Under the pieces are notes generated by a model. The model did no database searches, was not told where the DNA came from, and saw only the letters and a program-made list of their open reading frames with translations. This document shows positions 38,781-43,824 of a stretch of DNA of 43,824 nucleotides, in pieces. Position numbers and translations under genes: made by a program. Position 1 is the stretch's first letter; every line of letters starts with the position of its first letter. The stretch covers positions 187 to 44,010 of the forward strand of contig NZ_LKEG01000021.1 in the NCBI RefSeq assembly GCF_001645105.1. Direction: 5' to 3'. This DNA is from Pseudomonas marginalis (lineage in GTDB: Bacteria > Pseudomonadota > Gammaproteobacteria > Pseudomonadales > Pseudomonadaceae).

Positions 38781-39713
38781 TCAACGCGCCCCCGCCTCAG
38801 CGGTCTGAGCCAGCAACCATTGACGAAAACTGCGCACCGCCAACGGCGGGTTGCGGTGGTGGGGTTGCATAAAATGCAGGCGGCCGCGGCTATGCATGGT
38901 GTGGGGCAAGGCCATTTGCAGGCGCCCGGAACCAAGGTCACTTTCCAGCAAGCTCTTCCAGCCCAGCGCGACGCCGTGCCCCATCACCGCCGATTGCATC
39001 AACAGTTGATAGCTGTTGGTACGCAAGGCATGGCGCGGGGTGTAGTAGTCGGCGCCGACGTCAGCGAACCAGTCGGTCCAGGTCAGCCAGTCGTGATAGT
39101 GGTCTTCCACGATCAGCAAGGTGTGGGCATGCAGCAGATGGTGCGCATCGCGAATCGGGCCGTGGCGCTCGATGTAGCCAGGGCTGCACACGGTGATGAC
39201 CTGTTCGCTGTCGAACACCGGCGACAGTTCCAGGCCGTGGGGCGCCGGGAGTTCGTCCAGGTGATAGAACAAGCCCAGGTCATATTCACTCACATCCAGG
39301 CGGCCGGGGTTATCGCTGCACAGGATGCGGATATCCAGGTCCGGGTGTTCGCGCTGGAAGTCCGGCAATAAACCGGCCAGCCAGATAGAGCTGATGGTGG
39401 GCGTGCTGGCCAGGGTCAACTGGCGATCGGCGCCGCGACGGCGCAGCTCGGCGGACTCACGGTCCAGTTCGCGCAACAGGCGCTGGATGGTGCGGAAGTA
39501 ACGCACCCCGGCAGGGGTCAGGCTCAGGCCCTGGGCCAGCCGATAAAACAGCGGCCGGGCCAGGTCCTCCTCGAGTCGCTTGACCTGGCGGCTGACCGCG
39601 CTCTGGGTCAGGTTCAGTTCATGGGCGGCCTGGGTGAAGCTCAAATGACGGGCCGCCGCTTCGAAGGTTTGCAGGCAGTTGAGCGGGGGAAGATCGACGT
39701 TTCGGCGCGACAT
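38781..39713 (-). CDS. LysR-family regulator (GcvA-like)
   Basis: A 310-residue LysR-type regulator. The N-terminal winged helix is LPPLNCLQTFEAAARHLSFTQAAHELNLTQSAVSRQVKRLEEDL, in the GcvA/AmpR style. The effector domain starts near residue 88 (RQLTLASTPTISSIWLAGLLPDFQREHPDLDIRIL). The ATG at 39713 has GGA 8 bases upstream; 39725 is an alternative. It follows the CocE-type gene on the same strand with 83 bp between, where two hairpins lie. It is likely to regulate the hydrolase and the BCCT transporter genes, an inference from position. Confidence 0.82.
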   Translation of the reverse strand: MSRRNVDLPPLNCLQTFEAAARHLSFTQAAHELNLTQSAVSRQVKRLEEDLARPLFYRLAQGLSLTPAGVRYFRTIQRLLRELDRESAELRRRGADRQLTLASTPTISSIWLAGLLPDFQREHPDLDIRILCSDNPGRLDVSEYDLGLFYHLDELPAPHGLELSPVFDSEQVITVCSPGYIERHGPIRDAHHLLHAHTLLIVEDHYHDWLTWTDWFADVGADYYTPRHALRTNSYQLLMQSAVMGHGVALGWKSLLESDLGSGRLQMALPHTMHSRGRLHFMQPHHRNPPLAVRSFRQWLLAQTAEAGAR

Positions 39714-39734
39714 GAGCAATTCCATTGGCAATTA

Positions 39735-39787
39735 CGGGCCTGGGTTTGCCCAGGCCCGCAGAGATCACGTTGGCAGGCATCCTGCCA
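39735..39787 (-). terminator. Two hairpins between CocE-type and LysR genes
   Basis: CGGGCCTGGG/CCCAGGCCCG (39735-39758) is a 10-bp stem with a 4-nt loop, and TGGCAGG/CCTGCCA (39771-39787) is a 7-bp stem with a 3-nt loop. They lie just past the hydrolase stop. Neither has a T run, so they may be attenuating or stabilising rather than strict terminators. Confidence 0.4.
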
Positions 39788-39796
39788 GTTGCTCGC

Positions 39797-41806
39797 TCAG
39801 AGCGCGACCCTGGCCACACGTTTACTCCATTGCCGGCGGTGTTCCAGTTGGCCGTTTTCCCAGGCTGTCTGTTCCGCTTCGAGGTAGAACCACTCGGCAT
39901 CGGCGTGCACGCTCAAGCGGCTTTCCACTTCCACCGTCCACTGGTCACGGCCGACACGGTAGTGCCATTCAATATCGGCACGGGTCGACAGCGGGTCCCA
40001 GGGCAAGGTGTGATATTGCTCGGTGCAACGTTGGTCCACCCATAGGCCATGGTCGGTAAAGCGCATCGCGCCCAGGTCATCTTCGATCTTCACGCAAACT
40101 TCGCCACTGCCGACGTCTTCGATCAAGGTGCGTTTCGGCGCGGCGGCGCGCAGCACCTCCAGGTTCGCCGGGGTCGACGATTGTGGCGCTTCAAACGGGC
40201 ACTCCACCGCGTCGCCGGTGAACACCGGCAACTGCAGGCTGTGCAGGGTCGGCAGCAAGGTCAGCGTGGTCAGTTCGCGGCTCGGCCACAGCAGAGGAAA
40301 ACTCGCGGTGCTCAGCGCCAGGCGCAAACGGTAGCCGGCGGGCAGGCGCATGCCGATGTGGTCGAGGTTCAGGTGCACGTCCATCGCTTCACCCGGCACG
40401 ACAGGTGTTACCTGGGAAAGGTCCTCGCGAAGCGTGAGATTAAGCACGCCGTAGCTGATCTGCGTGACCTGGCCGTCCGGCGCCACGGCATTCAGGCGCG
40501 CGACCAATTGCCCGCAGGCGGTGTCGCTGGCCAGGCGCAGCGTGAGGCGCGCATCGCCGAGCAGGGCCAGGGGCTCGGTCAGCGGTTGGGAATCGAAGCA
40601 CAGCGAGTGGGCGTCATCGCGGCGCTGGTCCGTCGGGCCATCGGGGCCAAACCAGATGGCACAGTATTCGCCCTGATGCAGGCCGGTGGTCAGCGGCGAG
40701 CAGATACTGCGCGGCGTGACCAAGGGCTGCGCGCCGGCACTCAGGCCGTGCTCGCCGAGGCTGAAATCGGTCCATTGCACCTGCGGATCCGGCCAGCCCG
40801 ACGTCTGCACCCAGATCCCCGGCCGCTCAGCATAACTGCCCTTCGGCGGCAGAATATCCTGTAGGTAAAAGGTGCAAGATGCGTCATCCATCACCCCGTT
40901 ATCGATGCCCTTTAACCAGTGATCCCACCAGCGTTTGGCTTCTTGCAGAAAGCCGATGGCCGGATTGGGCACGGCGAAATGCGGGTATTTGTGAATCCAT
41001 GGGCCGATCATGGCTTTCTTCGGCCCTGGCAGGTTTTCCATCAGGCGCGAAACGGTATTGCGGTAGGCATCCCCCCAACCGCCCACCGCGTAGACGGCGG
41101 CTTTGATCTGCGAGTAGTCCTCGCACACCGAGCCGTGGCGCCAGTAGTCATCACGGGTCTGGTGGTGCAGCCAGGTTTCGGCGAGCAGCGGCATGGCCTC
41201 CAGGCGTTGGTGCCAGAGGGTTTTCCAGTCGTCGCCAACCAGCAGAGGATCGGGCACCGCCGCGCTGAAGTTGAGCATGGTGGCGGCCCAGCCGAAGTTC
41301 TCCATCAACAGGTTGCCGCCCTTGTAATGGATGTCGTCGGCGAAGCGGTCATCGGTGGAGCAGAGGGTAATGATTGCCTTCAGCGCCTCGGGCTGGCGCG
41401 CCGCGACTTGCAGGCCGTTGAAACCGCCCCAGGAGATACCCATCATACCGACGTTGCCGTCGCACCAAGGCTGGCGGCACAGCCAATCGATCACGTCGAG
41501 GGCGTCCTCCTGCTCCTGCAGCAGGTACTCATCGGCCATCAGCCCTTGGGACTCGCCATTGCCGCGCATATCGACGCGCACGCACACATAGCCCTGCCCC
41601 GCCATCCACGGGTGGGTCAGCGCATCGCGCACGGCGGTGCCATCGCGTTTGCGGTACGGCAGGTACTCCAGAATCGCCGGGAAGGTTTGCGGGCCGGCGA
41701 CTTCCGGCAGCCAGATGCGTGCGGCCAATTGCGTGCCGTCCTTCAAGGGGATCAGGCAGTGCTCGATTTCACGGACCTTGTAGGCAAACTCGGTAACGAT
41801 TTCCAT
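39797..41806 (-). CDS. CocE/NonD-family serine hydrolase (S15 type)
   Basis: A 669-residue alpha/beta hydrolase of the cocaine-esterase / glutaryl-acylase / X-Pro dipeptidyl-peptidase family. The nucleophile elbow is GMMGISWGGFNG with Ser125. The acid is probably in LCSTDDRFADD near residue 158 and the histidine in GPWIHKYPH near residue 281. A C-terminal jelly-roll domain begins near residue 320 (ERPGIWVQTSGWPDPQ). No signal peptide is seen, so it is cytoplasmic. The family hydrolyses esters or amides of acylated small molecules. The start at 41806 follows GGAG. It lies 85 bp downstream of a BCCT transporter gene on the same strand, suggesting that it acts on the imported compound. Confidence 0.85.
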   Translation of the reverse strand: MEIVTEFAYKVREIEHCLIPLKDGTQLAARIWLPEVAGPQTFPAILEYLPYRKRDGTAVRDALTHPWMAGQGYVCVRVDMRGNGESQGLMADEYLLQEQEDALDVIDWLCRQPWCDGNVGMMGISWGGFNGLQVAARQPEALKAIITLCSTDDRFADDIHYKGGNLLMENFGWAATMLNFSAAVPDPLLVGDDWKTLWHQRLEAMPLLAETWLHHQTRDDYWRHGSVCEDYSQIKAAVYAVGGWGDAYRNTVSRLMENLPGPKKAMIGPWIHKYPHFAVPNPAIGFLQEAKRWWDHWLKGIDNGVMDDASCTFYLQDILPPKGSYAERPGIWVQTSGWPDPQVQWTDFSLGEHGLSAGAQPLVTPRSICSPLTTGLHQGEYCAIWFGPDGPTDQRRDDAHSLCFDSQPLTEPLALLGDARLTLRLASDTACGQLVARLNAVAPDGQVTQISYGVLNLTLREDLSQVTPVVPGEAMDVHLNLDHIGMRLPAGYRLRLALSTASFPLLWPSRELTTLTLLPTLHSLQLPVFTGDAVECPFEAPQSSTPANLEVLRAAAPKRTLIEDVGSGEVCVKIEDDLGAMRFTDHGLWVDQRCTEQYHTLPWDPLSTRADIEWHYRVGRDQWTVEVESRLSVHADAEWFYLEAEQTAWENGQLEHRRQWSKRVARVAL

Positions 41807-41840
41807 CGGTAACTCCAAACGCGTTTATTGCAAACAAACG

Positions 41841-41864
41841 GCTCCCCCGCGCCCGGAGGGGAGC
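41841..41864 (-). terminator. Terminator after BCCT transporter gene
   Basis: GCTCCCC pairs with GGGGAGC across a 10-nt loop, and on the minus strand the hairpin is followed by GTTTGTTTG. It lies 28 bp past the transporter stop and may be leaky, allowing some read-through into the hydrolase gene. Confidence 0.55.
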
Positions 41865-41891
41865 GTAGGGGAGACACACAGGTTGTCGGGC

Positions 41892-43475
41892 TTAGCGGGC
41901 GAATGCCGCGACGGGGCTGGCGCCACGCAGCTCGGGCTCGGTGGTCGGCCTGAGGTTTTTCACATCGAGCAGCGCCGGGTTCTTCAGCCAGAAGATCAGC
42001 GAGGTACTGGCCAGCAACACCAGGATCATCCCGGGCAAGCCACCGAGGTTGGAAAGCATCTTCACGCCATCGACGCCGACAAACGCGACCATCACCCACG
42101 ATACCGAGCCGATGATCAGGCCCCAGACGATCTTCAGCAGCGGGTTGCCGTCCAGGTCGGAATCGGCGGTCACGCCTTTGCTGCACAGGTTGGCGATCAC
42201 ATCGGTGCTGGAGTCTGCCGCGGTGACGAACGAGATAAACGCCACGAACAGCAGGAACGCAATCATCAAGCCGCTGGCCGGCAATTGCTGGAACATCTGG
42301 TACAGCACGTGCTCCACGCCCTGCTCGTTCAACACACGGTTGAGGCTGCCATCACCCAGCGCGTCGAAGTAGAGGCTGGTGCCGGAGAAGATGCAGATCC
42401 ACACCGCCGTGAACAACGCCGGGTAGAGCATGTTGATGTGGATGAATTCGCGCACGGTGTAGCCGCGGCCGATCTTGCCGAGGAACAGCGCACTCACCGG
42501 GGCCCAGGCAAACCACACCGACCAATAGAACACGGTCCAGCTGTGCGGCCAGGTGTCGCCACTGGCGGCGCCGGTGAACAGGCTGCGGCTGAAGAAGGTG
42601 TCGAGGTACACGCCGAGGGACTCGACGCCCAAGCTGAACATGTAAAGGGTCGGCCCGCACAGCAGCACGAACAGCCCCAAGGCGAGCATGATCCAGGTGT
42701 TGAACGACGACAACATCACAATACCGCGCTGCAAGCCGCTGGCGGCCGAGGCGACAAAGGTGATGACGATGATCGTGATGATGATGGCCAGGCGCAATGG
42801 GGTGGTTTCACCGCCGATGTATTGGGCCATGCCACCGGCCAAGGTCAGCGCGCCAGTGCCCAGGGACGAGGCCATGCCGGCCACCAGCGCGAACATCGCC
42901 AGGGTGTCGATCAGCCCGGCATAGCGCTTGACTCGCGCTGCGCCCAACAGCGGCTCGAGCATGGCGCCGATGGAGAAGTTGCTGCGGCGGTTATAGAACA
43001 CCAGCGCAAACACCAGCGACGGCACCAGGTAGATGGCGTACGGAGTGATGGTCCAGTGCAGGAACATCGTCGACATGGCAAAGCTCTTGGCCGCCGAGCT
43101 GCCCGCTTCGATCGGCAGGCTGGTGGGTGGGCCGTACAGGTGGTAGAGCGGTTCGGCGGTGGTCCAGAACAGCACACCCACTGCCAGCGTGGTGCAGAGC
43201 GCCACCATGAACCAGCGCCATTTGCTCAGCAAAGGCTGGGCGTCTTCACCGCCGATACGCACTTTGCCCAGCGCGGAGAAGTAGACGATAGCGGTCAGCA
43301 CCACCATGGCAAACGAGCCGGCGCTGAACAGCCATGAGAAGTTTTTCAGGATCAGGTTGTTGAGCTGTTTGCTGACCGCAAGGAATGCAGTCAGGTCGAC
43401 GTAGCTGGCGATCACCGCCGCCAGCAGGATCAGGAAAGTTGGCCAGAACACCAACGGACGCAGTGGATATTTCAT
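41892..43475 (-). CDS. BCCT-family betaine/carnitine/choline-type transporter
   Basis: A 527-residue membrane protein with about twelve helices. The BCCT signature region is FYWSVWFAWAPVSALFLGKIGRGYTVREFIHINMLYPALF (around residues 317-356), carrying the tryptophans that cage a quaternary ammonium group. An early segment FWTTAEPLYHLYGPP near residue 90 and GMASSLGTGALTLAGG near residue 184 also match. These carriers import trimethylammonium compounds with sodium or protons, or by exchange. The long C-terminal osmosensing tail of BetT is absent (the protein ends soon after the last helix), so a catabolic rather than osmoprotective role is favoured. The start at 43475 follows AGGGGAA. Confidence 0.87.
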   Translation of the reverse strand: MKYPLRPLVFWPTFLILLAAVIASYVDLTAFLAVSKQLNNLILKNFSWLFSAGSFAMVVLTAIVYFSALGKVRIGGEDAQPLLSKWRWFMVALCTTLAVGVLFWTTAEPLYHLYGPPTSLPIEAGSSAAKSFAMSTMFLHWTITPYAIYLVPSLVFALVFYNRRSNFSIGAMLEPLLGAARVKRYAGLIDTLAMFALVAGMASSLGTGALTLAGGMAQYIGGETTPLRLAIIITIIVITFVASAASGLQRGIVMLSSFNTWIMLALGLFVLLCGPTLYMFSLGVESLGVYLDTFFSRSLFTGAASGDTWPHSWTVFYWSVWFAWAPVSALFLGKIGRGYTVREFIHINMLYPALFTAVWICIFSGTSLYFDALGDGSLNRVLNEQGVEHVLYQMFQQLPASGLMIAFLLFVAFISFVTAADSSTDVIANLCSKGVTADSDLDGNPLLKIVWGLIIGSVSWVMVAFVGVDGVKMLSNLGGLPGMILVLLASTSLIFWLKNPALLDVKNLRPTTEPELRGASPVAAFAR

Positions 43476-43780
43476 GTAGAACCATTCCCCTTGCAGACTA
43501 TTTTTTGTGTTAGAGAGCGGGCACCGCAGCATCCTGCTGCAGTGAGTCGCCTGGAAGTCTTTCGCGTGGCTATAGATAAACGTTTAACCGGCCAAGGGCG
43601 CAATCAACCAATGTGCATAGGGGTATTCCCCCACGTCATGACGCACCCGCACAGTTCAGGGCGAATAGGCAGTGCACAATGGCAAGGCATCAGGAGGATA
43701 AATCGCGGACGAAAAAAAGCCCGCTCAATGAGCGGGCTTCTTGTGGTGACCTGGCGTTCAGCGTTCCAGGTAACCGAATA
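43476..43780. other. 305-bp region between BCCT gene and tRNA-Asp
   Basis: No gene is seen. It contains two small adjacent dyads, GGGGTATTCCCC (43620-43631) and CGTCATGACG (43634-43643), about 150 bp upstream of the transporter, which may be regulatory, and the tRNA terminator at 43712-43739. Confidence 0.5.
43712..43739 (-). terminator. Rho-independent terminator downstream of tRNA-Asp
   Basis: AAGCCCGCTC and GAGCGGGCTT form a 10-bp stem with a 3-nt loop; on the minus strand it is followed by seven T residues (A run at 43712-43718). It lies about 40 bp after the tRNA 3' end. Confidence 0.85.
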
Positions 43781-43824
43781 TGGCGCAGCGGACGGGACTC
43801 GAACCCGCGACCCCCGGCGTGACA
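43781..43824 (-). tRNA. tRNA-Asp (anticodon GTC), 3' part, cut by window edge
   Basis: On the minus strand the window begins in the anticodon loop (TGTCACG, anticodon GTC). It continues through the anticodon stem, variable loop, T arm (GCGGG-TTCGAGT-CCCGT) and acceptor strand CCGCTGC, discriminator G and encoded CCA. The 5' half lies beyond the window. The sequence fits Pseudomonas tRNA-Asp. Confidence 0.85.

Noticed and set aside
41883..43337. 484-residue open frame antisense to the BCCT gene
   Set aside because: Rich in His, Gln and Arg, with no domain, as expected from the complement of a membrane-protein gene.
43613..43822. 69-codon frame ending in RSGRDSNPRPPA
   Set aside because: This ending is the well-known false translation of the complement of a tRNA 3' end; the sequence is tRNA-Asp.

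Overview
The window is a gene-dense, roughly 62% GC chromosomal segment of a fluorescent Pseudomonas (P. fluorescens/P. putida type). This rests on recognisable Pseudomonas gene sets (msuEDC-sfnR, soxR with its divergent monooxygenase gene, fpvGHJK-fpvCDEF, prc next to an EAL-CBS-GGDEF gene, fkpA) and on the typical GTGGGAGGGGGC-type REP palindromes between genes. I see no insertion sequence, prophage, plasmid gene or CRISPR array. All identifications come from reading the translated sequences; no search was run.

Layout. 0.2-5.2 kb: an EamA/RhtA-type exporter, two small lipoproteins, a long-form aminopeptidase P and an IscS-like cysteine desulfurase. 5.2-9.6 kb: the msuE-msuD-msuC-sfnR methanesulfonate desulfonation operon, preceded by a good sigma-54 promoter and two overlapping copies of a palindromic activator-type site. 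9.6-10.5 kb: soxR and a divergent small monooxygenase gene whose promoter carries a SoxR box with the 19-bp spacer typical of MerR-family targets. 10.9-12.7 kb: a haloacetate-dehalogenase-type hydrolase and a LysR regulator. 12.8-14.9 kb: a leuCD-type dehydratase pair without leuB. 15.2-21.3 kb: the eight-gene fpvGHJK-fpvCDEF operon for periplasmic iron release from ferripyoverdine.

22.1-27.8 kb is the most interesting segment. A GntR/UTRA regulator gene stands divergent from an operon encoding a periplasmic binding protein, a cytoplasmic alkaline-phosphatase-superfamily hydrolase, two ABC permeases, an ABC ATPase and a HAD-IB phosphatase. The 347-bp intergenic region carries two outward-facing Pho boxes, each about 100 bp from a start codon, and CTAGA-cored palindromes placed like repressor operators. 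I infer a PhoB-activated, substrate-derepressed uptake system for an unidentified phosphorus compound, with hydrolysis inside the cell.

27.9-35.3 kb: a quinone oxidoreductase, the tail-specific protease Prc, an EAL-CBS-GGDEF protein with a GGDDF motif, a two-gene Xre/small-protein unit, a DUF1232 membrane protein behind a palindrome made of two consensus DnaA boxes, and an FKBP-type lipoprotein isomerase. 35.6-38.5 kb: a translationally coupled pair of a RoxA/10S-DOX-like di-heme cytochrome c and a catalase-related haemoprotein, a candidate oxylipin or peroxide system. 38.8-43.5 kb: a LysR regulator, a CocE/NonD-type serine hydrolase and a BCCT transporter, together suggesting uptake and hydrolysis of a quaternary-amine ester or amide. 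The window ends inside a tRNA-Asp gene on the minus strand.
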